Of a DNA stretch of 51,946 nt, positions 45,079 through 51,946 are shown piece after piece. The DNA is from Peptacetobacter sp. (lineage in GTDB: Bacteria > Bacillota > Clostridia > Peptostreptococcales > Peptostreptococcaceae), in contig NZ_JARIBH010000041.1 of the NCBI RefSeq assembly GCF_029264495.1, forward strand, positions 1 through 51,946, given 5' to 3'. Positions within the stretch are counted from its first letter, which is position 1. The number at the start of each line of letters is the position of its first letter. Under the pieces are notes generated by a model. That model worked only from the letters and a program-made list of their open reading frames with translations, was not told the DNA's origin and searched no databases. The translations under genes and the position numbers were made by a program.

Positions 45079-46251
45079 TTAATCATATTCATTTATATGA
45101 TTTTTTTTCTTTATAAATAGATTTTTTAAAGTATATAGTTCTGTTTCTTTTATTTCTTTATTTTCTATTTCTAATATATCTTCTATATCTTTATAACCAA
45201 AAATTAATTGAGACATTTGATTTATATTAAGATCTATATCAGACTTTTTAGGATCATACTCACTTTTATTTAATTCATATTTACCTGATTTAAATTCTAA
45301 ATGATAGTTTCCTGTATTATTGATTATATACTCATCTTTTATCGATATAATAATACCAGAAAAATCTTTATTATAAATATCTATATTTTTTAAACAATTA
45401 TACATATTTATAATTCTTCCCATCATAAATGGTTTTAATACACTCTCAGATGTTTTTGGATTTGATAAAATAGAATTTAATATATTTCTTATATCTTCCA
45501 TTATAATTACTTTTTCACACTGTGTATTATGATTGTATAAAAAAGCTAACATTGATTTTAATGACTCTGTATTAGTAAAGTAAATTTCTCTAACAAAAAT
45601 TTTATTATCACTTATTGAATATACTAAATATCCATCATTAGCCATATTATCATCATAAGAAATATATATTTGTGAATTATCTGCCTCTACTTCTTTGAAT
45701 AAATTTTTATATCTTTTTTCATCTCTTAAAGCATAACCATTTAATCTCTTGTTTGATTTACTATATATATCTATAAGTGTTTCTATATCTGAAATTTTTG
45801 CTTTTTTAAAATTTCTATTTAATCTAAAATTAGATAAATCATTTATATTTATTTTTTGTTCAATCATATCATAGCAATTTTCAAACCCAAATTTTCTATA
45901 TAATCTAAAGTCAATGGGCATAAGAATAGCAACATTTTGATTTCTATTATACATTTCTTCAAGAGCAAAACTCATCATATTCTTCATGATACCTTTACCT
46001 CTAGCTTCTGGTAATGTCGATACTCCTACAACATATGATACTTTTTCTTCTTTGTCATTTAATTTTATAGTATGCTGATTTAAATGAATAGAAGAAACAA
46101 CTTCTCCTTCAATTTCAGATACAATTGTATTTAGATAACTATATTTATTTTCAAAATAACAATCTTCTATATCTTTTCCTTCATTAAAGCAATATGTCCA
46201 AATTTTTCTAATTTGGTTATAATCTTTATCTGTTGCTATTCTTGTATTCAT
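45079..46251 (-). CDS. GNAT acetyltransferase with SCP2-like C-terminus (Eis-type)
   Basis: The 390-aa protein has the layout of Eis-type enzymes: an N-terminal GNAT domain with the acetyl-CoA loop STLPEARGKGIMKNMM (about 80-95), a second GNAT-like domain, and a C-terminal sterol-carrier-like domain (about 285-385). Such proteins acetylate amines; the substrate is unknown. The ATG at 46251 follows GGGAGGG, which lies over the stop of the upstream DUF2156 gene, so the two are coupled. A 14-codon-longer frame would run into that gene and is rejected. Confidence 0.85.
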   Translation of the reverse strand: MNTRIATDKDYNQIRKIWTYCFNEGKDIEDCYFENKYSYLNTIVSEIEGEVVSSIHLNQHTIKLNDKEEKVSYVVGVSTLPEARGKGIMKNMMSFALEEMYNRNQNVAILMPIDFRLYRKFGFENCYDMIEQKININDLSNFRLNRNFKKAKISDIETLIDIYSKSNKRLNGYALRDEKRYKNLFKEVEADNSQIYISYDDNMANDGYLVYSISDNKIFVREIYFTNTESLKSMLAFLYNHNTQCEKVIIMEDIRNILNSILSNPKTSESVLKPFMMGRIINMYNCLKNIDIYNKDFSGIIISIKDEYIINNTGNYHLEFKSGKYELNKSEYDPKKSDIDLNINQMSQLIFGYKDIEDILEIENKEIKETELYTLKNLFIKKKNHINEYD

Positions 46252-46261
46252 AATACCCTCC

Positions 46262-47170
46262 CTATTTTTCTCTAACTGTATATTTTTCAGCAAATTTAAT
46301 AGGATGATAAGAAAGTTTTGCTTTTCTAAGACCTTCTATTCCTAAGTCTTCTTCTCTATTTACAAATTCTACATCAGAAAATTCTTCAACTAAAAATTTT
46401 TGATTTATATATGGATAAAGACCTCTTATATCTGGATTTGCTTTTTCAATATGTATAAGAGCCATATTCTGTTTTAATCTTTCTCCTATACTAAAAGCTT
46501 GTAATTCATTGTCTATGTATATTCCAAATACTTTCACTCTATCTTTTAATTTATCATAGTTATCAAATATTTTCTTTATAGCTATAGTTTCACCATCATC
46601 AACTTCCACATCAGAGTCTTCTTTTTTTATAGCCCATTTTTTTACTAATTTCATGCAATCGTCAAAGTCATCGCTATCTAATAATCTACTTTCATATCTA
46701 CCTTCATATTCTTTTAAGAAATAATTTATATGATTTCTTTTCTTTTGATTTTTTCTACCTGCTAATGTTCTTAATGATTCTGCATCATATATATAATCAA
46801 ATAAATCTCTTTCTTCTATATATTCAAATTTATCTCCATAGATATTATGAACATAATCAACTATATCTTTATTTATACCTCTTAAAAAGACTTTACTTTC
46901 TATTTCTTCAAAATAATCCATAGCAAAATCTATAGCTTTTTTCACATTTTCTTTTGCTGCTAATGGTAGTACTGAGAATATTTCCCCCTCATATTCACCA
47001 AATACTATAGCGAAGTCATCCTCTATATGATATTTCGTTTTATAAGTATCCCGCCACATAAACATTGTTGCAAAACAATAATCACAAGCGTCATAATCTG
47101 TCATATCAAAAAATGGCTGTAACCTTTCTAATGATTCTATATCTAAATTTTTAAATTCTATCTTACTCAT
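46262..47170 (-). CDS. DUF2156 / MprF C-terminal-like protein
   Basis: The 302-aa protein resembles the soluble aminoacyl-transferase domain of MprF (DUF2156), a tandem GNAT fold. FDMTDYDACDYCFATMFMW near the N-terminus and KKRNHINYFLKEY are typical of the clostridial group, as is the C-terminal LGIEGLRKAKLSYHPIKFAEKY. There is no membrane part, so it does not itself move lysyl-lipids. It sits 10 bp upstream of an Eis-type acetyltransferase gene. GGAGG lies 7 nt before the ATG. The substrate is unknown. Confidence 0.85.
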   Translation of the reverse strand: MSKIEFKNLDIESLERLQPFFDMTDYDACDYCFATMFMWRDTYKTKYHIEDDFAIVFGEYEGEIFSVLPLAAKENVKKAIDFAMDYFEEIESKVFLRGINKDIVDYVHNIYGDKFEYIEERDLFDYIYDAESLRTLAGRKNQKKRNHINYFLKEYEGRYESRLLDSDDFDDCMKLVKKWAIKKEDSDVEVDDGETIAIKKIFDNYDKLKDRVKVFGIYIDNELQAFSIGERLKQNMALIHIEKANPDIRGLYPYINQKFLVEEFSDVEFVNREEDLGIEGLRKAKLSYHPIKFAEKYTVREK

Positions 47171-47355
47171 AACATATCCTCCCTGTATTTTTATCTATAT
47201 CTATATCACATTTATTTTTAGTTTAAAGATTTTATTTTTATATTTTGTCTACAAATTTATCAAAATGTAAATTATTAAAATATAAGATTATTTTATGTTT
47301 TTATTTTACCCTAAAATTATATTTTGAAACAGTTATTTTAACAGAGGTGATTAAA

Positions 47356-48201
47356 ATGAGAAAAAATATACTAAAAAAATTTTTTATAATTATTCTAATC
47401 TTATTATCAACATCTGCTTGTTCAAAAGAAAAACTTTTTTCTGTACATGTAATTGATGTTGGGCAAGGAGATAGTATTCTTATAAAAACTATTTCTAATA
47501 AAAATATATTAGTTGATGCTGGTGATGAAGAAGCTGAGCATACTGTTTATTCATATTTAAAAAGAAATGGTGTTCATCGTATAGATATTTTAATAGCAAC
47601 ACATCCAGATACAGATCATATTGGCGGTATGGATTATATTGTAGATAAATTTAAGATAGTAAATTTTTTTATGCCTAATTGTAAAGCTAACTCTGAGTCA
47701 TATTATAATTTAATAGACAGTTGCAGAAATAATAATGTTAAAATAGAATTTTTGTCGAAAGGTGATTCTTTGAAAATAGATTCTCATACAAAAATAGATG
47801 TTTTACAACCAGCTACTATTGTTGCTGATAAAAATAATTTAAATTCTATAGTATTTCTATTGACTTATGATGGACATACCTTTTTATTTACAGGTGATGC
47901 TGAAAAAGAGAATGAAGCTGATATTTTATCCTCTTACGATATATCAAATATAGATTTTTTAAAAGCTGGACATCATGGTAGTTCTTCCTCATCTACAAAA
48001 GAATTTATTGAAAGATTAAAACCTAATGCAGTTGCAATATCTTGTGGATATCATAATGACTATGGTCATCCTCATAGAAGTGTTTTAGAAACATTTCGCG
48101 AAAATAATTGTATAGTATATAGAACTGATAAAAATGGATCTTTAGTTTTTTATTGTGATAAGGACGGTCTTTTTACTAAAAGAAAATATATAATAGAGTA
48201 A
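47356..48201 (+). CDS. ComEC-like metallo-beta-lactamase-fold lipoprotein
   Basis: The 281-aa protein starts with a signal sequence ending STSAC (Cys near residue 22), a probable but not perfect lipobox. It is followed by the MBL fold of ComEC: DVGQGDSI, THPDTDHIGG (the HxDxDH metal site), FTGDAE, GHHGSSSSS and SCGYHNDYGHPH. This domain in ComEC is a nuclease thought to degrade the non-transported DNA strand. Here it is a separate exported protein. GAGG lies 8 nt before the ATG; a 37-codon-longer frame has no ribosome binding site. It is monocistronic, opposite to its neighbours. Confidence 0.9.
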   Translation: MRKNILKKFFIIILILLSTSACSKEKLFSVHVIDVGQGDSILIKTISNKNILVDAGDEEAEHTVYSYLKRNGVHRIDILIATHPDTDHIGGMDYIVDKFKIVNFFMPNCKANSESYYNLIDSCRNNNVKIEFLSKGDSLKIDSHTKIDVLQPATIVADKNNLNSIVFLLTYDGHTFLFTGDAEKENEADILSSYDISNIDFLKAGHHGSSSSSTKEFIERLKPNAVAISCGYHNDYGHPHRSVLETFRENNCIVYRTDKNGSLVFYCDKDGLFTKRKYIIE

Positions 48202-48280
48202 TCATCAATAATTTTAATGTAACGTTAATATATGAATATTATCTTATTATAAAAAAATATAAAAATAATATTTTTATAAT

Positions 48281-48325
48281 AAATACGGGCTATCTTTATT
48301 TTAGAATATTGATAGCCCTATTTTT
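48281..48325. terminator. Convergent terminator between the MBL gene and tcdA
   Basis: GGGCTATC (48287-48294) pairs with GATAGCCC (48311-48318) around a 16-nt loop that pairs weakly. T-rich sequence follows on the plus strand. On the minus strand the tail is weaker. Confidence 0.8.
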
Positions 48326-48326
48326 A

Positions 48327-49031
48327 TTATTTATTTAAAATATCATTTATAACAGCTGATGCAATTATAAGTCCACCAACTGATGGAACAAATGATATAC
48401 TACCTGCTGTAACCTTTTTACCATTCATTATTTTTTCTTTTGGTTCAATAGCTTTTTCTGTAGAATATACAACCTTTAATTTTTTTATCCCTCTACTTTT
48501 AAGTTCTCTTCTCATAACTCTAGCTAATGGACACATACTTGTTTTATATATATCTGTAAGTTCTATTTTTGTTGGATCTAACTTATTTCCCATACCCATT
48601 GAACTTATGATATTTATTCCTTTTTTATTGCAAGTTTCTATAATATGTATTTTAGATGTTATCATATCTATTGCATCTACTACATAATCATAATCTCCTT
48701 CAAGTAAACTCTCTCCATTTTCAACTGTGTACATTTTTGGAATAGCTGTTACATTTATCTCTGGATTTATATCTTTTAGTCTTTCTTTAAATGCATCTAC
48801 TTTTAATTTTCCGACAGTTGAATGAAGTGCTATAACTTGTCTATTTATATTAGTTATATCTATATCATCAAAATCGACTATTGTGATATTTCCAACTCCT
48901 GCTCTTGCTATAGCTTCAGCTGCAAAACCTCCTACTCCTCCAACTCCAAATATTATAACACTTGATTTTTTTAACTTTTCTATACCATCTTCTCCAACTA
49001 TTAGAGCTGTTCTTTTTTGCCAATCTTGCAT
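48327..49031 (-). CDS. tcdA: tRNA threonylcarbamoyladenosine dehydratase
   Basis: TcdA (CsdL, ThiF/E1 family) cyclises t6A37 of ANN-decoding tRNAs to ct6A with ATP. The 234-aa protein has the nucleotide-binding motif GVGGVGG (29-35), DFDDIDITNINRQ, and DYVVDAIDMITSK. It begins MQDWQKRTALIVGEDGIEKL, typical of TcdA rather than MoeB/ThiF. GGAGGG lies 6 nt before the ATG. The gene stands alone. Confidence 0.9.
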   Translation of the reverse strand: MQDWQKRTALIVGEDGIEKLKKSSVIIFGVGGVGGFAAEAIARAGVGNITIVDFDDIDITNINRQVIALHSTVGKLKVDAFKERLKDINPEINVTAIPKMYTVENGESLLEGDYDYVVDAIDMITSKIHIIETCNKKGINIISSMGMGNKLDPTKIELTDIYKTSMCPLARVMRRELKSRGIKKLKVVYSTEKAIEPKEKIMNGKKVTAGSISFVPSVGGLIIASAVINDILNK

Positions 49032-49138
49032 AATTTCCCTCCTAAATTATTTATATAATCAATTTATGCTATTTTATCAAATTCTTAGCTCTCAAATTAA
49101 CTTAAATTTTATAAAATATAAAAATTTATTAAATGTAT

Positions 49139-49165
49139 AAAAAAAGGAACCTTTAATTAGGTTCC
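49139..49165 (-). terminator. Terminator of tRNA-Sec
   Basis: GGAACC (49146-49151) pairs with GGTTCC (49160-49165), and a seven-T run follows on the minus strand. It lies 15 nt beyond the encoded CCA. Confidence 0.88.
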
Positions 49166-49179
49166 ATTATATACTGTAT

Positions 49180-49276
49180 TGGCGGGAGTGCGTGGGAATT
49201 GAACCCACCTAAGAGGCTCTTAACCCCTCATACTAGTTTTGAAGACTAGAGGGCACACCAGCACCCATCCACTCCC
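49180..49276 (-). tRNA. selC: tRNA-Sec (anticodon UCA)
   Basis: The 97-nt RNA reads UGA as selenocysteine with SelB. The anticodon stem (CTAGT/ACTAG) holds the loop CTTCAAA, so the anticodon is TCA. The D stem has six pairs (GGGTGC/GTGCCC) with a 4-nt loop, a hallmark of bacterial tRNA-Sec. A long variable arm, a T arm GTGGG/CCCAC, G73 and an encoded CCA follow. Seven acceptor pairs are perfect (GGGAGTG/CACTCCC); the eighth expected pair looks like G-G. It has its own promoter and terminator. selA, selB and selD are not in the window. Confidence 0.95.
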
Positions 49277-49295
49277 GTGTTTTTTCAACAGTAAT

Positions 49296-49324
49296 AATAT
49301 ATCATGTATAACTAAATTTTGCAA
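49296..49324 (-). promoter_or_regulatory. tRNA-Sec promoter
   Basis: On the minus strand TTGCAA (49319-49324) and TATATT (49296-49301) are 17 bp apart, about 20 bp before the first base of the tRNA. Confidence 0.65.
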
Positions 49325-49358
49325 GTACTTTTTAGAAAATATTTATATTTTTTAAATT

Positions 49359-50102
49359 TTAAAATAACTCTATTTGTTCTTCATTTTTTAAATTTTTTAT
49401 TTGCCAGTTTATCTTAGCTTTTCCTATATTTTCTAAAATATCATTTGCTTTTTTAAAGTGATTGCATCCAAAGAAACCTCTGCTAGCTGAAAGAGGACTC
49501 GGATGTACTCCCTCTAATATATAATGTTTTTCTGTATCTATAAGTTTTATTTTCTTTTTAGCATTATTTCCCCACAGTATAAATATCACTGGGTCTTCTC
49601 TATTATTCAAAATTTCTATTATCCTATCTGTAAATTTTTCCCATCCTTTTTTACTATGAGAATTCGCCTCATGTGCTCTTACTGTTAAAGATGTATTTAA
49701 AAGTAGCACACCTTGATCTGCCCAATCTATAAGATATCCATTATCAGGTATAAAACATCCATATTCTGAATTTAATTCTTTATATATATTTTTTAAAGAA
49801 GGTGGTATTTTAATATCAGGTTTTACTGAAAAAGCAAGTCCATGTGCTTGACCATCATTATGATATGGATCTTGGCCTAGTAAAAGAATCTTCGTATCTT
49901 TAAATGATGTATGATTTAAAGCCTCAAATATCTTCTCTCTTTCTGGAAAAACTTCATGTTCTCTATATTCTTCTTTTAAAAATTCATTTAACTTTACAAA
50001 ATAAGTTTTATCAAACTCATCTGATAAAAGCTCCTTCCAATCTGTATTTATCAAATCTTTCCAAGATTCTTTTGTAAAATTATCTTCATTATATATATTC
50101 AT
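49359..50102 (-). CDS. ung: uracil-DNA glycosylase
   Basis: Ung removes uracil from DNA to start base-excision repair. The family 1 motifs are complete: [21 protein letters not shown] with the catalytic Asp at 78, [28 protein letters not shown] and [13 protein letters not shown]. The 247-aa length is slightly long, with an N-terminal extension of about 20 residues. GGAG lies 9 nt before the ATG. It is adjacent to, but separate from, tRNA-Sec. Confidence 0.97.
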   Translation of the reverse strand: MNIYNEDNFTKESWKDLINTDWKELLSDEFDKTYFVKLNEFLKEEYREHEVFPEREKIFEALNHTSFKDTKILLLGQDPYHNDGQAHGLAFSVKPDIKIPPSLKNIYKELNSEYGCFIPDNGYLIDWADQGVLLLNTSLTVRAHEANSHSKKGWEKFTDRIIEILNNREDPVIFILWGNNAKKKIKLIDTEKHYILEGVHPSPLSASRGFFGCNHFKKANDILENIGKAKINWQIKNLKNEEQIELF

Positions 50103-50182
50103 AAAACTTCTCCTTATCTTTATTTAATATTCAAAACATAAAATTTTTAACTATTTCTATATTTTAAATTTTTTATTATATA

Positions 50183-50554
50183 TTATTCAACCATAGCGTC
50201 TATTTTATCATCAGTATTTTTATCAACTATTTTTATACTTACTTTATTAGGTATACAAACTATATTTTGACTAGGTTTTGTTATAAATCCTGTTTTAACA
50301 CATACTTTATCAGGACAATTTGCTTCAATCACTTCAACACCTCTATCATGTACCCTTACTTTATTTATGTGATTTCCATCTTTTATTGTAAACTCTTCTT
50401 CAGAATCAAGAGGGACTTCTTTATATAATTTATTATCTTTATAAACTTGTACAACTGAAACTTCTTGATTCATATCTTTAAACTTTGTATATCCTAAAAA
50501 TCCTATAATAACAATTACAACAATCGCTATCAAAATAAAATCTTTCTTTTTCAT
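50183..50554 (-). CDS. NusG domain II-containing membrane-anchored protein
   Basis: The 123-aa protein has one N-terminal membrane segment (about 5-24) and an extracellular domain of the NusG domain II type, with VRVHDRGVEVIEANCPDKVCVKTGFI and PSQNIVCIPNKVSI; the CPDKVC cysteine pair is characteristic. This family is often encoded beside ApbE, Rnf or Gx-transporter genes and may bind a cofactor or support flavoprotein assembly; its role is not established. Here it is divergent from apbE. GGAAG lies close to the ATG at a normal distance. Confidence 0.88.
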   Translation of the reverse strand: MKKKDFILIAIVVIVIIGFLGYTKFKDMNQEVSVVQVYKDNKLYKEVPLDSEEEFTIKDGNHINKVRVHDRGVEVIEANCPDKVCVKTGFITKPSQNIVCIPNKVSIKIVDKNTDDKIDAMVE

Positions 50555-50608
50555 ATTACTTCCTTTCTTTAAAAATATTTACTCACATTAATATTTTGCT
50601 TTTATATA

Positions 50609-50617
50609 TGCTATAAT
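50609..50617 (+). promoter_or_regulatory. Extended -10 of apbE
   Basis: TG (50609-50610) precedes TATAAT (50612-50617). The -35 is weak. The site is about 57 nt upstream of the apbE start and resembles the extended -10 in front of traX. Confidence 0.5.
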
Positions 50618-50673
50618 TAATCATATCATAATTTTTTATATACTACTATAAATTTAAATAAAGGAGATATGGA

Positions 50674-51747
50674 ATGAAAAAATATACTTCATATATAATC
50701 GTATTAATTGTTTTATTAGTTGGAGGTTTTCTTATTTTTAGACCTAATAAGGACTCAGAATTTTCAAAAACTAATTACTATCTCGGTACAGTAAATACTG
50801 TTACTATATATGGTAAAAATCAAAAAGATGCAGAAAAAATTCTATCTGGATGCGATAAAGTTGTACAAAATATAGACAATTTGATGAGCACAGAAATTCC
50901 AGGAAGTGATGTTTCTAAAATAAATAAAAATGCTGGTATAAAACCTACTATAGTTTCTGAAGAAACATATGAAGTTATAAAAGATGCTATATACTATTCA
51001 AAACTTTCTGGTGGGAATTTTGATGTGACAATTGGACCTATAAGTAATCTCTGGTCAATCGGAAAAAAAGATGCTAGAGTTCCTGAAAAATCAGAAATAG
51101 ATAATTTACTTTCTCTTGTAGATTACAAAAATATAGAAATGAAAAAAGAAATAATAAAATCAGATACAAATAATGACGGAATAAAAGAATCTACTGATAC
51201 AAAATATACTGTATTTTTAAAAAATAAAAATATGAAAATAGATTTAGGTGCAATAGCTAAAGGATATGCTGCTGATACTGTTTCATCATATTTAAGACTT
51301 TCAGATGTTGATAGAGCTATTATTAACTTAGGTGGAAATATTAAAACAATAGGAAATTTTACAATTGGTATAAAAAATCCTTTTGAAAATGCAAATGATT
51401 CTTTTGCTAGTATAAAAGTAAACAATAAATCTATTGTTACCTCTGGTGTCTATGAAAGATTTGTTGAAAAAGATGGTAAAAAATATCATCATATTTTAAG
51501 TCCTTCTAATGGATATCCTTTTGATAATAATCTTCTTAGCGTTACAATTGTATCCAATAAATCTATAAATTGCGATGCACTTTCAACTTCTGCATTTGCA
51601 CTTGGACTTGAAGAAGGTAAAAAACTTATAGAAAGTATTGATGATGTTGATGCAATTTTTGTAACTAAAGATAAAAAAATTTATTTGACTAAAGGATTCG
51701 ATAATAATTTTAAACTTTTAAATAATGATTTTACTTTGATTAAATAG
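50674..51747 (+). CDS. apbE: FAD:protein FMN transferase (ApbE)
   Basis: ApbE attaches FMN covalently to threonine in partner flavoproteins such as NqrB/C and RnfG/D, outside the membrane. The 357-aa protein has an N-terminal membrane anchor (about 7-25) without a lipobox cysteine. It contains YLGTVNTVTIYG, DVTIGPISNLWSIG, IDLGAIAKGYAAD and NLGGNIKTIG of the family, and the C-terminal SPSNGYPFDNNLLSVTIV segment; CDALSTSAFALG binds Mg2+. AAAGGAG lies 8 nt before the ATG. It is divergent from the NusG-II gene; the target flavoprotein is not in the window. Confidence 0.94.
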   Translation: MKKYTSYIIVLIVLLVGGFLIFRPNKDSEFSKTNYYLGTVNTVTIYGKNQKDAEKILSGCDKVVQNIDNLMSTEIPGSDVSKINKNAGIKPTIVSEETYEVIKDAIYYSKLSGGNFDVTIGPISNLWSIGKKDARVPEKSEIDNLLSLVDYKNIEMKKEIIKSDTNNDGIKESTDTKYTVFLKNKNMKIDLGAIAKGYAADTVSSYLRLSDVDRAIINLGGNIKTIGNFTIGIKNPFENANDSFASIKVNNKSIVTSGVYERFVEKDGKKYHHILSPSNGYPFDNNLLSVTIVSNKSINCDALSTSAFALGLEEGKKLIESIDDVDAIFVTKDKKIYLTKGFDNNFKLLNNDFTLIK

Positions 51748-51816
51748 TTACTGAATTTTATATTTTATAGAATTTTACATAATCTTTTTAATTTTACTCT
51801 TTACGTTTTTACAATT

Positions 51817-51833
51817 ATCAGATATAATCTGAT
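51817..51833. promoter_or_regulatory. Palindrome downstream of apbE
   Basis: ATCAGAT (51817-51823) and ATCTGAT (51827-51833) are perfect arms with a 3-nt centre, 70 bp after the apbE stop. It may belong to a gene beyond the window edge or be part of the apbE 3' end. Confidence 0.3.
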
Positions 51834-51900
51834 TATGTTATATTTTATCGGTTTGCCAATAGGCTTACTTAACTTTAATTAAATAATATCATCACACATA

Positions 51901-51932
51901 AAAAGACTGCCATCCTCATGGCAGTCTTTTTT
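51901..51932. terminator. Bidirectional terminator near the window end
   Basis: AAAAGACTGCCAT (51901-51913) and ATGGCAGTCTTTT (51918-51930) form a perfect 13-bp stem with a CCTC loop, flanked by A and T runs. It may end apbE transcription or that of a converging gene beyond the window. Confidence 0.92.
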
Positions 51933-51946
51933 ATGTTCATTATTTA

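Overview
The window is a strongly AT-rich stretch of chromosome (about 30% G+C by eye, A/T-ending codons throughout) from an anaerobic low-G+C Firmicute, most likely a member of the Clostridia close to the Peptostreptococcaceae. The evidence is the gene order, clostridial enzymes such as pyruvate phosphate dikinase and diaminopimelate dehydrogenase, a flavin reductase carrying rubredoxin domains, a selenocysteine tRNA, a stand-alone BioY, and many TTG/GTG starts placed by strong GGAGG ribosome binding sites. Nearly all genes run on the minus strand. No phage, insertion sequence, CRISPR array or rRNA was seen.

The backbone is the conserved Firmicute housekeeping block, read from high to low coordinates: comEC-holA, then rpsT (opposite strand), lepA, hemW, hrcA-grpE-dnaK-dnaJ, prmA-rsmE-mtaB, HIT, rpsU-yqeY, phoH-ybeY-dgkA-era, recO, glyQ-glyS, ccpN-like regulator, PPDK regulatory protein. 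Sporulation genes that sit inside this block in spore formers are absent: gpr and spoIIP between rpsT and lepA, and yqfC/yqfD next to phoH. The pgpH/yqfF gene is also missing between phoH and ybeY. This suggests a non-sporulating lineage.

Region by region. 1-1060: ddh for lysine/DAP synthesis. 1.2-2.6 kb: a VWA-domain protein and an HTH protein that resembles the C-terminal half of macro-domain proteins. 2.8-7.1 kb: ppdK, its regulatory kinase/phosphorylase and a CcpN-type repressor with a CcpN-box-like site in its own leader, which forms a small gluconeogenesis/PEP control unit. 7.4-16.7 kb: glycyl-tRNA synthetase, DUF4342 protein, recO, mgtE, era, a fused undecaprenol/diacylglycerol kinase-PAP2 protein, ybeY and phoH. 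16.9-18.4 kb: flavin reductase with two nearly identical rubredoxin domains, and long-form hpf. 18.6-24.2 kb: an accessory cassette (MFS transporter, TetR regulator, APC transporter, CocE/NonD hydrolase) with a perfect inverted repeat over the -10 of its first promoter. 24.4-41.6 kb: ribosome and chaperone genes, with traX, a nitroreductase and cca interspersed. 41.8-48.2 kb: holA, a ComEC that lacks its metallo-beta-lactamase domain, bioY, two acyltransferase-like genes, and a separate ComEC-like metallo-hydrolase lipoprotein. 48.3-51.9 kb: tcdA, tRNA-Sec, ung, and a divergent NusG-domain-II/apbE pair.

Points most worth a second look are the TetR-controlled transporter/hydrolase cassette, the macro-less HTH/VWA pair, the self-directed CcpN box, the split ComEC, the recent rubredoxin duplication, the kinase-phosphatase fusion, and the isolated selenocysteine tRNA. 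I did not find a system that I can call new with confidence.
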